DNA of 43,091 nucleotides from Flavobacteriales bacterium. GTDB taxonomy: Bacteria; Bacteroidota; Bacteroidia; Flavobacteriales_D; Crocinitomicaceae. The DNA lies in assembly GCA_947476515.1 (NCBI GenBank), contig CANJQZ010000001.1:1-43091 (forward strand). The letters run 5' to 3'. Made by a program: the position numbers and the translations under genes. Of the stretch, positions 1 through 9,041 are shown in pieces. Each line of letters begins with the position of its first letter. Position 1 is the first letter of the stretch. The notes under the pieces are model-generated. The model was not told where the DNA came from. It was given only the letters and a program-made list of their open reading frames with translations, and did no database searches.

Positions 1-1
1 A

Positions 2-124
2 TCAGTTGAGGGGTTGAAACTGATAAGAGTTGCGCATTTGAAAATAAATAAAAAAATAAAAAAACTATTATTAAAAGATTTTGAATTATTTGATTCATTG
101 GAAAGCCATTTTTATAAATTATAA
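2..124 (+). CDS. C-terminal tail of an unknown protein entering from the left edge
   Basis: The frame is open from the first bases of the window to a TAA at 122-124 and gives about 40 lysine- and leucine-rich residues ending in SHFYKL. No start codon is expected because the gene would begin outside the window. The fragment is too short to assign to a family, and a chance open frame in AT-rich DNA is possible. The 240 bases that follow, up to the lipoprotein gene, are very AT-rich and hold no open frame worth calling. Confidence 0.35.
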   Translation, partial: SVEGLKLIRVAHLKINKKIKKLLLKDFELFDSLESHFYKL

Positions 125-364
125 TTTAAGGTATAAATTTTCAAAATAGGAACCAATTTTTTCAAAAAAAATGAGTCAAATATTACTTCTTCAACAACAG
201 AATCTATTTGCACATCCAATAAATATCGTAAGCATACGAAAAAATTATTTCCATTTTAATCAATAAATTACATCATTATTTCAAATTAAATAATATATTT
301 ACACATTAAGACAAAGGATAGATTATTATCATAAAGCACATATAAACAAAACAAAAAAAAAACC

Positions 365-778
365 ATGAGTAAATTAAAAAAAATTAGTGGTATTTCTGCA
401 GTAGGAATAACCGTTTTAGCAGCATCTAGTTGTGGAAAGTATGATGATGGTCCCAATATTTCTTTAATGTCCAAAAAGTCCAGAGTTGTAGGTACTTGGA
501 ATGTAAAATCTATTGGTTCTCAAATTTTGACAAATGGGTATTCATTAACATTAGACTTTGATAAAAAAGGAAGTTTAATTGAGACCATTGCTTATAGTGG
601 TGGTAATTATTCTTATGCTGGTTCTTGGGCTTTCGCAACAAATAAAGAAAATTTAATGCTCACTGCCAACGGAGATGTGACAATGTATGAAATTAAACGC
701 TTAACTAATAAAGAAATGTGGTTAGACGATGATGTTTCTGCATTAGATGGTGATATTATGAAACTAGAAGCGAAATAA
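365..778 (+). CDS. Small lipocalin-like lipoprotein
   Basis: This 137-residue protein starts with a lysine-rich n-region and a hydrophobic stretch that ends in a lipobox-like LAASSC around residues 18-23, so Cys23 is probably lipidated and the protein sits in an envelope membrane. The rest has the feel of a bacterial lipocalin-like domain: a VVGTWNVKSI stretch near residue 40, then alternating beta-strand segments with SGGNYSYAGSW and a KRLTNKEMWL strand near the end. Such small lipocalin-like lipoproteins are common in Bacteroidota and their ligands are mostly unknown. It is followed at once by a strong terminator and stands apart from the pigment genes. The family call is from sequence pattern only. 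Confidence 0.65.
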   Translation: MSKLKKISGISAVGITVLAASSCGKYDDGPNISLMSKKSRVVGTWNVKSIGSQILTNGYSLTLDFDKKGSLIETIAYSGGNYSYAGSWAFATNKENLMLTANGDVTMYEIKRLTNKEMWLDDDVSALDGDIMKLEAK

Positions 779-795
779 ATTTTACAAATAAACTC

Positions 796-824
796 AAAGC
801 CTCCGTTAAAGGAGGCTTTTTTTT
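796..824 (+). terminator. Rho-independent terminator after the lipoprotein gene
   Basis: A perfect 9-bp stem AAAGCCTCC / GGAGGCTTT encloses a GTTAAA loop and runs into eight T residues (817-824). It lies 18 bases after the lipoprotein stop codon. The T-tract ends only three bases before the ATG of the next gene on the same strand. Confidence 0.88.
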
Positions 825-827
825 GCT

Positions 828-1871
828 ATGAATCCTGCTTTCGACATAAACTATAATAAATCCGTTCCATTTATTTTAGAAAAATTGAATGTTTGTATCT
901 TACTTACGACTTATCAAGCCAGTAAGTTGATCATTATTAGTGCTGAAAACCAACAATTAAGACAAACTCCCATTACATTAAAAAAGCCAATGGGAATCGC
1001 TATTGATGGAACAAAACTTGCTGTGGCTTGTATAGATGAGCTTCGTTTCTTCTCCAAGAACGAAAAAACAGCACCATTTGTAAATATGGGACATTATCAA
1101 TATGACCCAATCTATTTACAAAGAGCAACTTACCATACCAGCACATTGGATGTGCATGATATTGCCTTTGGAGATGGAATGATTTGGGGAATCAATACTT
1201 TGTTTTCTTGTATATCAGTATTTGATATTAATCATAGTTTTAAGCCAAAATGGAAACCACCATATATTTCTGAATTAGTCCCAGAAGATCGCTGTCATTT
1301 GAATGGAATGGTTATGCAGGATGGTATTCCTAAATATGTTACCGCTTTAAGTAAGGATAATGAAAAGCAGGGTTGGAGGAAAAATAAATTAAATTCCGGC
1401 GTGCTCATCGAGGTGCCTTCAGGAGATATTATTTTATCTGGATTATCAATGCCTCATTCACCAAGATACTATGAAAATGAACTTTATCTTCTTGAGTCAG
1501 GGTTAGGGCGGCTTATAAAGGTGAATCTCAAGGAGAATAAAATAGAAGTAGTTTTTGATTTCAATTGTTTCATTCGTGGATTAACATTCAATCATGAAAT
1601 TGCTTTTATTGGCAAATCTCAAATTAGAGAAACATCAACCGATTTTAATCATTTATCAATAAAAGATAACTCCAAAAATGCAGGTGTGATTTTATTTTGC
1701 ATGAAAACATATACTGTACTTGGTGAAATTAATTATACAGCTGATATTCAAGAATTATACGATGTACAAGTTATTGAAAATGCTCCTAATGCCCTTATTA
1801 TCACCAACGAAATCGAAGAATATAATGATATCATCACTTATCCGGGCAATGTTTTCAAGAAAAAACAATAG
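828..1871 (+). CDS. TIGR03032-family protein of unknown function
   Basis: The 347-residue product resembles the TIGR03032 family, whose members carry an N-terminal LLTTYQASKL motif (here about residues 26-35) followed by repeated beta-propeller-like strands. Segments such as KPMGIAIDGTKLAVAC, HDIAFGDGMIWGINT, CHLNGMVMQDG and PHSPRYYENELYLLESG fit propeller blades. No signal peptide is visible. No biochemical role is known to me for the family. The ATG at 828 is the first available start and leaves the conserved N-terminal motif intact, yet it sits only three bases after a terminator. The gene must therefore be read by leakage through that terminator or from a promoter inside the lipoprotein gene. 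It converges with the chain-length-factor gene across a 72-base spacer. Confidence 0.75.
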   Translation: MNPAFDINYNKSVPFILEKLNVCILLTTYQASKLIIISAENQQLRQTPITLKKPMGIAIDGTKLAVACIDELRFFSKNEKTAPFVNMGHYQYDPIYLQRATYHTSTLDVHDIAFGDGMIWGINTLFSCISVFDINHSFKPKWKPPYISELVPEDRCHLNGMVMQDGIPKYVTALSKDNEKQGWRKNKLNSGVLIEVPSGDIILSGLSMPHSPRYYENELYLLESGLGRLIKVNLKENKIEVVFDFNCFIRGLTFNHEIAFIGKSQIRETSTDFNHLSIKDNSKNAGVILFCMKTYTVLGEINYTADIQELYDVQVIENAPNALIITNEIEEYNDIITYPGNVFKKKQ

Positions 1872-1943
1872 TAATTAAACATAGTGATATTAATTATTGT
1901 AACTGTATTGTAATCACCAATAAAATCTAATTTTTTCTATTTA

Positions 1944-2990
1944 CTATACTACAGATTGAACTAAAATAAAACTATGATGAATTCCTTCAAATTGATTATA
2001 AATCAATATAATCTTTGGAATCGAAGAGACATCACCTTCAATGCCTTTATGATGAATTCGGCCCTTTAAAAGTTGGGTTGCAAAATATAAAGCAAACGCA
2101 GAACTTGTACGATATTCACCTACGAAATTTTTATAATAAACATACTCCTTTTTGCTTGAAAAAAATGATTTTAAAAGTGTATACCATGAATCAAATTGAA
2201 CATCGCCATTATTCCCTAAAATTAGCAAATCAATATCTTCAGTTTTAAGATCATTTTCAAACAGAAATTGATTTAATAAATACTCCAAATCAATTTCATT
2301 TGGATAATTGATTTGCTTTAAATTGATGAGCTTTGCCAGAGCATTATTGGCATCATTTGATACAATAAACATAGTCGATCCTTCACCACAAATAGAACCT
2401 TTTGTTTGACTTGTTATTAATTTATTATTGTCAATATAATCCGATTTATATCTGCCTGCTATCAAATCTATATTATAATTATAATTTGATATTTCTTCAA
2501 CTGCACCAAGCAATAAGGCAGTCTTATTTGTCGCACCCTCCAAAAACATCATCGCATCCAATATTGCATTTTCAAAAGCTAGTGGGCCATTTACATGTGT
2601 GACATTATATCCAGTATTTTTGGACATCAATGCTAATTGTCCCGCCAGAGCATTAGGAGTACTTTGAACAAAATGAGTAGGTGTTAATACCCCTTCATCA
2701 TATTCTATAATTTGATTTAAGAAATTAATACAATTTTCAAGACCTCCATTAGCAGTTCCAATCACAATACCGTTTAATTTTTCATGTCTTTCAATTAAGG
2801 GAAGAGCCGCTCCTATTCCCATTCTTACCGCTTTTCCCATTCTTCGCAATAAAGAGGCCGGAATCATTTCTGAATAACTTGGTTCAATTACAGATAAAAT
2901 ATTTTTTGAATAAATTTTATAATTCCCATTAATAAATTCATCTGTATGAGTGACTTGAGGTGATATGGAGTATACATCCTTTAAATACAT
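1944..2990 (-). CDS. Ketosynthase-like chain-length factor of the dialkylresorcinol operon
   Basis: The protein has a thiolase-like ketosynthase fold but no catalytic residues. The nucleophile region reads VNGPLAFENA where the partner KS has TACSSSANA, and the KSYTGH histidine motif is replaced by KNFVGEY. It therefore resembles Ketoacyl-synt_2-type chain-length factors that pair with an active KS. Its own gene overlaps that of the KS encoded just upstream. A longer reading begins at a TTG at 3014, but the ATG at 2990 is preferred: the product then starts MYLKDVYSISPQ, which matches MYYIHKVASITHQ of the paralogue at 13394-14317, and the overlap with the KS stop becomes a compact 10 bases. This is the last gene of the minus-strand operon. 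The likely role is setting chain length in a KS-CLF heterodimer. Confidence 0.8.
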   Translation of the reverse strand: MYLKDVYSISPQVTHTDEFINGNYKIYSKNILSVIEPSYSEMIPASLLRRMGKAVRMGIGAALPLIERHEKLNGIVIGTANGGLENCINFLNQIIEYDEGVLTPTHFVQSTPNALAGQLALMSKNTGYNVTHVNGPLAFENAILDAMMFLEGATNKTALLLGAVEEISNYNYNIDLIAGRYKSDYIDNNKLITSQTKGSICGEGSTMFIVSNDANNALAKLINLKQINYPNEIDLEYLLNQFLFENDLKTEDIDLLILGNNGDVQFDSWYTLLKSFFSSKKEYVYYKNFVGEYRTSSAFALYFATQLLKGRIHHKGIEGDVSSIPKIILIYNQFEGIHHSFILVQSVV

Positions 2991-4174
2991 TTTGAAAATA
3001 TTAAAGAAGTACAATTACCACCAAATCCAAATGAATTTGACATAACATAATTTAAATTTTTCTTAACGAATTCAAAAATTGGTCTAGATTGATGTGTATT
3101 AATAGGTGATTCGCATCTTAAGCTTTGATAAAGCTCATCATTATTCAAACTCAAAATGGCCAATATAGATTCTAAAGATCCAGCAGCAGCTAAAGTGTGA
3201 CCCGTGTATGATTTAGTAGAGTTGTAAGGCGGAACATTTTCAAAAACCGTATTTAAAGCTAAGGTTTCCGTAAGATCGTTATTTAATGTTCCTGTTCCAT
3301 GTGCATTGATATAATCTATTAAATCTGGTGTAATTCCAGTCATTTGCAAGGCAAGTTCCATTGATAAAATTGGTCCAATGGCATTTTCTGAAATGGTGGA
3401 GGGATGAAAAGCATCATTTGAATTACCAAAACCATTAAGTTCAGCAATTTTGAACTTATTTCTTGCTGCATCTTCAGACTCAAGAACCAAATAAGCTGCC
3501 CCTTCGCCTAAACTCAGACCATTTCTATTTTCATCGAATGGTCTACAAGCCTGATCACTAAGAATCATTAATGAATTGAATCCATTGACAGTATATTTTG
3601 CAATACTATCCGCTCCTCCAACGACAACTCGATCTGCCCTACCTGTTTGTATTAAGCGCGCACCGAGATATATTGCATTAGCCGATGATGAACAAGCTGT
3701 ATTAATGGTATCAACAATTCCTCCAATCTCAAACATTTCAGTAATGCGCCAGGTATGATCTGAGCCTTCATAAGATCTGGCATAATTTGATGGAATATCT
3801 TTTAGATTAGCATCTGAATAAAGTTCATCTGTATAGCACATTCCGCCAACAGTACTAGATGAAATGAAAGCTGTTTTGTCAGATTTTAATACCTCTAGTG
3901 AAATACCAGCCTGTATAATGGCTTCATTGAAAGCATTAAGTGCAAGAACTGTTGTCCTAGTAAAGTCTTTCTTGGATGCAACATTATTGCGTTGTCTTAA
4001 TTGTTCATCACTAAATGGGACTTCGCCAAACACCAGATTTTGAGCATATTTGGATTGAAAATATTTAGCTGTTTGGATGCCGCATTTTCCAGATCTCAAA
4101 GAATTCAAATGTTCGTCAACCGTTGAACCGATTGAAGATATTGCACCCATACCTGTGATGAATACCTTCTGCAT
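2981..4174 (-). CDS. FabF-like beta-ketoacyl-ACP synthase (KS) of the dialkylresorcinol operon
   Basis: This 397-residue type II ketosynthase has a complete Cys-His-His triad: Cys161 in NTACSSSAN, His292 in NAHGTGT and His326 in KSYTGHTLAAAG, with Lys321 preceding. The length is normal for FabF-type enzymes. It lies four bases after an ACP gene and overlaps a KS-like subunit lacking catalytic residues, so an ACP-KS-CLF elongation unit is likely. It would condense malonyl-ACP with an acyl-ACP in building the acyl chains of the dialkylresorcinol or the polyene. It resembles the KS at 14320-15495 across the whole length, including the SYTGHTLAA motif, which suggests an old duplication. Confidence 0.92.
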   Translation of the reverse strand: MQKVFITGMGAISSIGSTVDEHLNSLRSGKCGIQTAKYFQSKYAQNLVFGEVPFSDEQLRQRNNVASKKDFTRTTVLALNAFNEAIIQAGISLEVLKSDKTAFISSSTVGGMCYTDELYSDANLKDIPSNYARSYEGSDHTWRITEMFEIGGIVDTINTACSSSANAIYLGARLIQTGRADRVVVGGADSIAKYTVNGFNSLMILSDQACRPFDENRNGLSLGEGAAYLVLESEDAARNKFKIAELNGFGNSNDAFHPSTISENAIGPILSMELALQMTGITPDLIDYINAHGTGTLNNDLTETLALNTVFENVPPYNSTKSYTGHTLAAAGSLESILAILSLNNDELYQSLRCESPINTHQSRPIFEFVKKNLNYVMSNSFGFGGNCTSLIFSKCI

Positions 4175-4178
4175 TTTG

Positions 4179-4442
4179 CTATTTAGTTCTATTTAAAAGA
4201 ATGTAATCTACAATTGTATTTACATCAATTAAAATCTGTCTACCCTCTGTTGGATTATTAATTTTAATTCCATATTCACGATCTAACAAAACAATTAATT
4301 CAACAGAATCGATCGAATCCAAACCCAAATCTCCATCAAATAACGGTTCATCGTCCTTTATTTTATCTGGAGTAATATCCAACAAATTTAAATATGTTAT
4401 TAAATGACCTTTAAAATCATTTTTAACTTCCTCTCTATCCAT
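4179..4442 (-). CDS. Acyl carrier protein 1
   Basis: The 87-residue acidic protein has the four-helix ACP pattern with the phosphopantetheine attachment site at Ser43 in GLDSIDSVEL. The usual DSL is DSI here, as in the ACP at 15501-15752, whereas the third ACP of the cluster has DSL. The gene lies between an ABC exporter permease gene and its cognate KS gene, with gaps of only 7 and 4 bases, so it is in the same transcript. It would carry the growing chain for the KS-CLF pair encoded next to it. A phosphopantetheinyl transferase for it is not encoded in this window. Confidence 0.9.
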   Translation of the reverse strand: MDREEVKNDFKGHLITYLNLLDITPDKIKDDEPLFDGDLGLDSIDSVELIVLLDREYGIKINNPTEGRQILIDVNTIVDYILLNRTK

Positions 4443-4449
4443 ATTATTC

Positions 4450-5736
4450 TTAAATATAATTTTGTTTTCTTAATTTAATAAATGTAAAGAATTGACATCC
4501 AAATATAAACATTAAAAGATATATTAGTGTTCCTGACAATTCTTTCCATTCACCATTCTTTAAGAAAAGTGTATAATACCCTTCTATGCACCAATGTAAA
4601 GGAGAAATCATTCCAATATTTTGCATGTATTCAGGCATAATAAATGAAGGTACCCAAATACCACCAATTGCTGCAAATATAATTATTGATATAGCTCCAA
4701 AACCACCAGCTTGTTCTTGTGTTTTAGCATATACACCAATTAACAAGGAATAGCTAATTGCAGCATATGCTGATAAAATCGAAATTACAAAAAGTGCTAA
4801 AATATTGGAAGGCATCTTTAAGTCAGGTAACCCTAAATGCGGAAATACGAACATACCGATACAGAACATGACAGTCAATTGACTTAAGGAAACGAATAAA
4901 TATACAATCACCTTACTCCAAATCGTTAATAAAAATGCACTTGGAATAGTCTGTAAGCGCACAAAACTCCCTGACAATCTTTCTTTTACAACATTCCCAC
5001 CCAAAGAAATAACCATGAAGAACATTGCAAAAAGAGACCATGCAGGAACATTATGTTGCGAGGAATTTGGAACTAGTTCACTCGTTCCATTTGATGCAGG
5101 AACTGAATTTATAGTTATATTTTGTTTGCCTAATTCTTTTTGAATGTGTTTAGGAATATTATCATACCCTAAATCTGCAAATAATTGTTGCAGCATTATT
5201 CTACTTTCAATTCCAATAAGAACCGTATTAATCCCAGACAATATTGAAATTCTAAAGTTTTCTTGAAGAATAGGATCGAAATAAAAGTCCAAATTATTAT
5301 TATTCATTAATTTAGAACTTTGCAAACTTTGAGAACTATCAATAACACCAAATTCAGTAAGCATTAAATTTGATATTTTCGCAGCATTTTGTCCAATTTT
5401 TTTTGAAAAATTTTCAGGAATAAGAATTGCAATTAATTTATCTCTATATAATGTTTGCTTCTTAATTTCTGATTTCATTAATGTGTTTGAAATTTCAATA
5501 TTAAAACTACCAGACTTAATAAGATTATCGATAAGAGTATCTCCAAGATTACCATCATCCTTATTTACGATCAGCATCTCGATCTTGTTTTCATTCACCA
5601 ATTTGAAGGCACTATCTTGTACTACTGTAATGATAAAAACTAATAATAGAGGCATCACAAACATCAACAATAATCCAACTTTATCACTCAAAAGCAATAA
5701 AATTTCTTTAACTAATGATACAAATAATTTATTCAT
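4450..5736 (-). CDS. ABC-2 type exporter permease
   Basis: The 428-residue membrane protein has one N-terminal membrane helix (about residues 18-40), a large hydrophilic loop (about 45-230), then five to six hydrophobic helices to the C-terminus. This is the layout of ABC-2 permeases of the NatB/YhhJ type. Its start overlaps the stop of the ATPase gene by one base (TAATG), a coupled pair. In a pigment operon it most likely moves the lipid-like product or a precursor across the inner membrane, though the substrate cannot be read from the sequence. Confidence 0.88.
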   Translation of the reverse strand: MNKLFVSLVKEILLLLSDKVGLLLMFVMPLLLVFIITVVQDSAFKLVNENKIEMLIVNKDDGNLGDTLIDNLIKSGSFNIEISNTLMKSEIKKQTLYRDKLIAILIPENFSKKIGQNAAKISNLMLTEFGVIDSSQSLQSSKLMNNNNLDFYFDPILQENFRISILSGINTVLIGIESRIMLQQLFADLGYDNIPKHIQKELGKQNITINSVPASNGTSELVPNSSQHNVPAWSLFAMFFMVISLGGNVVKERLSGSFVRLQTIPSAFLLTIWSKVIVYLFVSLSQLTVMFCIGMFVFPHLGLPDLKMPSNILALFVISILSAYAAISYSLLIGVYAKTQEQAGGFGAISIIIFAAIGGIWVPSFIMPEYMQNIGMISPLHWCIEGYYTLFLKNGEWKELSGTLIYLLMFIFGCQFFTFIKLRKQNYI

Positions 5737-6482
5737 TAATCCCTAAGTTCTTTACCTGTTAAATTTATCATCAGTTCTTCTAAATTGGCTGCATTATTTA
5801 TTTTTATTAACTCAGAAACAGAATCTAATGCAATCACCTTACCATTGTCCATCAAAGCCACCCGCGAACAAAAATCTTCCGCTTCTTTCAGATGGTGAGA
5901 GGTATAAATAATCGTTGTACCTTTTTTATTTAATTCTTCGAGATAATTTATTATGGTAAGTTTACTATGAATATCAACGCCAACAGTAGGTTCATCTAAA
6001 AAAACTATTTCTGGAGAATGAATCAACCCAATTGCCAGGTTTAAACGCCTTTTCATTCCACCGGAAAAGGATTTTACTTTATTATCAGCAACACTGGTTA
6101 AGCCTAAAATTTCCAAAAGATTTACCGTTTGTTCTTTTAAACTTATAGAGGACATACCATAAACTCCACCAAAATAATATAAATTTTGTTTCGCTGTCAA
6201 TTCAGAATAAAAAGCAAAATCTTGTGGGACAAATCCAACTTGATTCAATTTTTCTTTAATGTTTTTCTTTTGATCATCGAAAGAATATTCAATCGTACCT
6301 GATGAAGCTTTTAAGATATTACAGAGCAAAGAAATCAAGGTAGTTTTTCCAGCGCCATTTGGACCAAATATTCCAAATTTCTCACCTTTAAAAATGGTTA
6401 AATTTATATTGTCGAGACTTGGTTTCTCAGCCTTTCCGTAGTATTTAAATAAGGAAACTGTAGTAATGATTGGACTTTCCAT
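5736..6482 (-). CDS. ABC exporter ATP-binding protein
   Basis: This 248-residue nucleotide-binding domain is complete. It has Walker A GPNGAGKTT at residues 40-48, a Q-loop Gln87 in VPQD, the signature SFSGGMKRR from about residue 138, Walker B IVFLDEPT with Glu164, and the switch His196 in TSHHL. It follows the BtrH-like gene by two bases and is coupled to the permease gene. Together they form an ABC-2 exporter of the DrrA/NatA kind, which are often drug or lipid exporters. In this setting transport of the flexirubin-like product or an intermediate is likely, but this is inferred from position only. Confidence 0.92.
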   Translation of the reverse strand: MESPIITTVSLFKYYGKAEKPSLDNINLTIFKGEKFGIFGPNGAGKTTLISLLCNILKASSGTIEYSFDDQKKNIKEKLNQVGFVPQDFAFYSELTAKQNLYYFGGVYGMSSISLKEQTVNLLEILGLTSVADNKVKSFSGGMKRRLNLAIGLIHSPEIVFLDEPTVGVDIHSKLTIINYLEELNKKGTTIIYTSHHLKEAEDFCSRVALMDNGKVIALDSVSELIKINNAANLEELMINLTGKELRD

Positions 6483-6484
6483 CT

Positions 6485-7495
6485 TTATTTAATCACAATT
6501 TTAGAAAGTTGTTTAAAAGCCTCTTTTTCAATATTACTTATTTCATTTAAAATAGAAGCGCTATCATTATAATCCGTTTGAGAAGTCAAGCGTCCTTTAT
6601 AAATACCTGACATTTGCAAAGCAGAATCCCTCCACAAATCACCTGATTTGGTTAATTGATCTGAAATATTAAGCAGTTTATCATTTCCTAATATTTCACT
6701 TGCCTCATCCAAAAATGCAGCATATAAGAATCGAAAACCACCGCCTCCAGTTCCAATTTCTTCTTGCATGCGAACAATTTGACCTAAATACAATGCTGCT
6801 TGACGATCTCCTAATTTATCTCTCCAGCCTCTAATTTTATTTGCAGTATAATTAATTCCTTTAACTCCAGCTACTCCTCCTGGTATATGCAACATATCTC
6901 TACAATTTCTTTTAATCCCTTTATTAATTGCTTTCCTCAAACAATCTTCAGAAATATCACCGATCGTTTTCGGGAAATACATTTGTCCTTTCGGCGCTAA
7001 GGCGCCTTGAGCAAAACGAACTTTTTCTAATTCTTCAGGGAAAAGTGTCGTAGTAGTTTCCATTACAGGATCACTTATTAGGTATTTACCATCTTCTTGA
7101 CCGAAAACAATTAGATTGTGTGCATTAAAATGAAATCGATATGTTTTTGGGAAATAATTCAAATGAAAAACACCAACTTGACAACCAACAGGAATCCCTT
7201 GATTCAATTTTTCATCTAATAAATATTGAGCTTCTAACTTAGATTTGAATTTTTTTCTTTCCACTTTTATATTAAGTGACCTACAGGTTCTTTTAAAAAT
7301 TGCTCCTGGCATGGTTCGAAATGAAATTGCAGGACCATTATTCACTTTCATAAAAGGAATATGAATGTAAAATAAACCTGAACCTAATCCAAAGGCTAAA
7401 GGCTCCGTTATGAATTCAACACCATTATGTTGGAGTAGACTCACTGTCACGCCATTTTCACAATGAGCCGTTTGAATATGTTTAAAATTATCCAT
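6485..7495 (-). CDS. BtrH-like putative acyltransferase (BtrH N-terminal plus DUF4872-like)
   Basis: The 336-residue protein opens with a BtrH-type domain, a papain-like/C39-like fold that in butirosin synthesis moves an acyl group from an ACP. A plausible triad is visible: Cys12 in AHCENG, His126 in NAHNLIVFG and Asp142 in LISDP. The C-terminal half (about residues 180-336, with GGVAGVKGI and a GTGGGGFRFLY stretch) fits DUF4872. It is translationally coupled to the small gene before it (TAATG). It could transfer an acyl group between ACP-bound chains or help join the two halves of the pigment. The family call is from motif memory, and the reaction is unknown here. Confidence 0.75.
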   Translation of the reverse strand: MDNFKHIQTAHCENGVTVSLLQHNGVEFITEPLAFGLGSGLFYIHIPFMKVNNGPAISFRTMPGAIFKRTCRSLNIKVERKKFKSKLEAQYLLDEKLNQGIPVGCQVGVFHLNYFPKTYRFHFNAHNLIVFGQEDGKYLISDPVMETTTTLFPEELEKVRFAQGALAPKGQMYFPKTIGDISEDCLRKAINKGIKRNCRDMLHIPGGVAGVKGINYTANKIRGWRDKLGDRQAALYLGQIVRMQEEIGTGGGGFRFLYAAFLDEASEILGNDKLLNISDQLTKSGDLWRDSALQMSGIYKGRLTSQTDYNDSASILNEISNIEKEAFKQLSKIVIK

Positions 7496-7893
7496 TAAAA
7501 ACCAGGTGTTTTTAATTCCATCAATGTTATTCCGAATGCATCTGCATACTTTTGCAGTTTCCGGACATTTAGTCTTTTGAAATTTTTTGGAGATTTATGC
7601 CTTTTAATTTGCCATATCCAAAATCCAGTATATCCTGACAAAACTGAATAATCCATTAATTTCAATTCCATATAATAATGAATTGGACTTGATTGACCCG
7701 AAATAAAGAGACTTTTAGCTTCTTCGATCCTATTTTCAATATCTTTCCATGCAGAATTTAAGGCATCTGTTTTAACCTCCCAACCTGAACTCAATTCGGC
7801 CTGATATTTACCATTATCATTTTTAACATAACATACCTCTCTTGTGAAATTGACTAAATCACTATTATCCTGAGGAAGATCAGATTTTTTCAT
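7495..7893 (-). CDS. Small conserved-looking protein of unknown function coupled to DarB
   Basis: The product is about 132 residues, without a signal peptide or membrane helix. It is rich in charged and aromatic residues, with a central YTGFWIWQIKRHKSP stretch and a C-terminal LQKYADAFGITLMELKTPGF-like tail. I do not recognise a family. A reading from TTG at 7899 is possible, but the ATG at 7893 is preferred because it overlaps the darB stop as TGATG. Its own stop overlaps the start of the BtrH-like gene. Being stitched between two biosynthetic genes by one-base overlaps suggests it works with DarB or the BtrH-like enzyme, for example as an adaptor, but this is only inference. Confidence 0.7.
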   Translation of the reverse strand: MKKSDLPQDNSDLVNFTREVCYVKNDNGKYQAELSSGWEVKTDALNSAWKDIENRIEEAKSLFISGQSSPIHYYMELKLMDYSVLSGYTGFWIWQIKRHKSPKNFKRLNVRKLQKYADAFGITLMELKTPGF

Positions 7894-9041
7894 CAACAAA
7901 CAGTAAACATTGCAAACACATATGTAAATCTAGCACTTTCTGGAACAGCTATCAATATTGTTTCGCCAATTTTTAATTTATTGCTTTTCCATAAATCATC
8001 AATCATCATATAGACGGACGCAGCCCCAACATTTCCACATTTATCAAGATTGGTAAACCATTTTTCTTTAACGATTTCCATACCATTTGCTTTCAGTTCA
8101 TCATAAATTTTATCTTCAAAAAAATAACTTGACATATGAGGGATGAAATGATCTATTTGATTGACATGAATTCCCTTATTTTTAATAATAATCTCCAAAT
8201 TTTTAAATCCTAGTTTAACGATATTATCCCCCAAGAGTTTGACATCTTGTTTGATACTAAAAATAGATTTCTCCATTATTTCTGAGGGTGAAAAATCACT
8301 AAAACCTTTCAATGTTCCATTGTTAGATTTCTCTGCTCCCATATACATACAAGTCTCCATTTGATTTGCAAAAGAGAAACCTTCTATCCAATCTATTCTC
8401 AATGAAATATCATGCTCATTTTTCTTGTCTTCGATTAAAAATGCTGCTGCACCATCAGAAAGCATCCATCTTAAAAAGTCTTTTTCAAAAGCAATATAGG
8501 GGTCTTTTTCTAATTCAATTTGTTTTTGCACCTCTAATTCAAACTGCTCTGATCTCATTACCCTTGATAAGCGTTCTGAACCAGTAGAAACCGTTTTTTT
8601 TGATGCTCCAGTGCGTACGGACATGAAATTATATTTCAAAGCATGCATTCCGGAGCAACAGTTACCTGAAGGTGAAACAACTTCAATTGCATTAGAGTCA
8701 GGCAGCCAACCATGAACCATAACACCATGTGATGGCATTAATTGATCAGGAGAAGATGTTCCACAACTTAACAAATCAATTTCTTTTATTTCATTAGAAT
8801 CTTTTTTAAATAGACTCTTTATTGCAAGTGAAGTCAATTCTGCATTTGTATGCGTTGATTTTCCATCTTTAGTTATTGCATAATAACGACTCTTTATTCC
8901 GTTATTGCGTAATACTATTCTTCTAGATTTTGAGGCATGATCATTAACTAATCCTAAATAATCTTCCATTTCATCATTTGAAATTGGATTGTTAGGAAAA
9001 AAAACTGCACTTCTAGTTATAAAAACTTCTTTTAAACTCAT
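7893..9041 (-). CDS. darB: DarB-like beta-ketoacyl synthase III
   Basis: This 382-residue KAS III-like enzyme has its nucleophile at Cys129 in SGNCCSGMHAL, a likely His302 in HFIPHMSS and Asn337 in KCGNVGAAS, matching the Cys-His-Asn triad of FabH-type enzymes. In dialkylresorcinol pathways DarB joins two beta-oxidised acyl thioesters head to head by Claisen and Michael-type steps to give a cyclohexanedione, which DarA then aromatises. Its start overlaps the end of the flavodoxin-like gene by four bases (ATGA). The neighbour and the KAS III type together make the DarB assignment fairly firm, although substrate lengths cannot be read. Confidence 0.85.
   Translation of the reverse strand: MSLKEVFITRSAVFFPNNPISNDEMEDYLGLVNDHASKSRRIVLRNNGIKSRYYAITKDGKSTHTNAELTSLAIKSLFKKDSNEIKEIDLLSCGTSSPDQLMPSHGVMVHGWLPDSNAIEVVSPSGNCCSGMHALKYNFMSVRTGASKKTVSTGSERLSRVMRSEQFELEVQKQIELEKDPYIAFEKDFLRWMLSDGAAAFLIEDKKNEHDISLRIDWIEGFSFANQMETCMYMGAEKSNNGTLKGFSDFSPSEIMEKSIFSIKQDVKLLGDNIVKLGFKNLEIIIKNKGIHVNQIDHFIPHMSSYFFEDKIYDELKANGMEIVKEKWFTNLDKCGNVGAASVYMMIDDLWKSNKLKIGETILIAVPESARFTYVFAMFTVC

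Noticed and set aside
286..474. Minus-strand 62-codon frame across the lipoprotein start
   Set aside because: It overlaps the signal-peptide region of a convincing plus-strand gene and has no start context or family resemblance.
1883..1916. Weak hairpin (GTGAT...ATCAC) between convergent genes at 1871 and 1944
   Set aside because: The stem has only five base pairs and a long loop, so I do not call it a terminator.
2402..2602. Plus-strand open frame inside the CLF gene
   Set aside because: It runs opposite to a well-supported gene, has low-complexity leucine/tyrosine-rich content and no family features.
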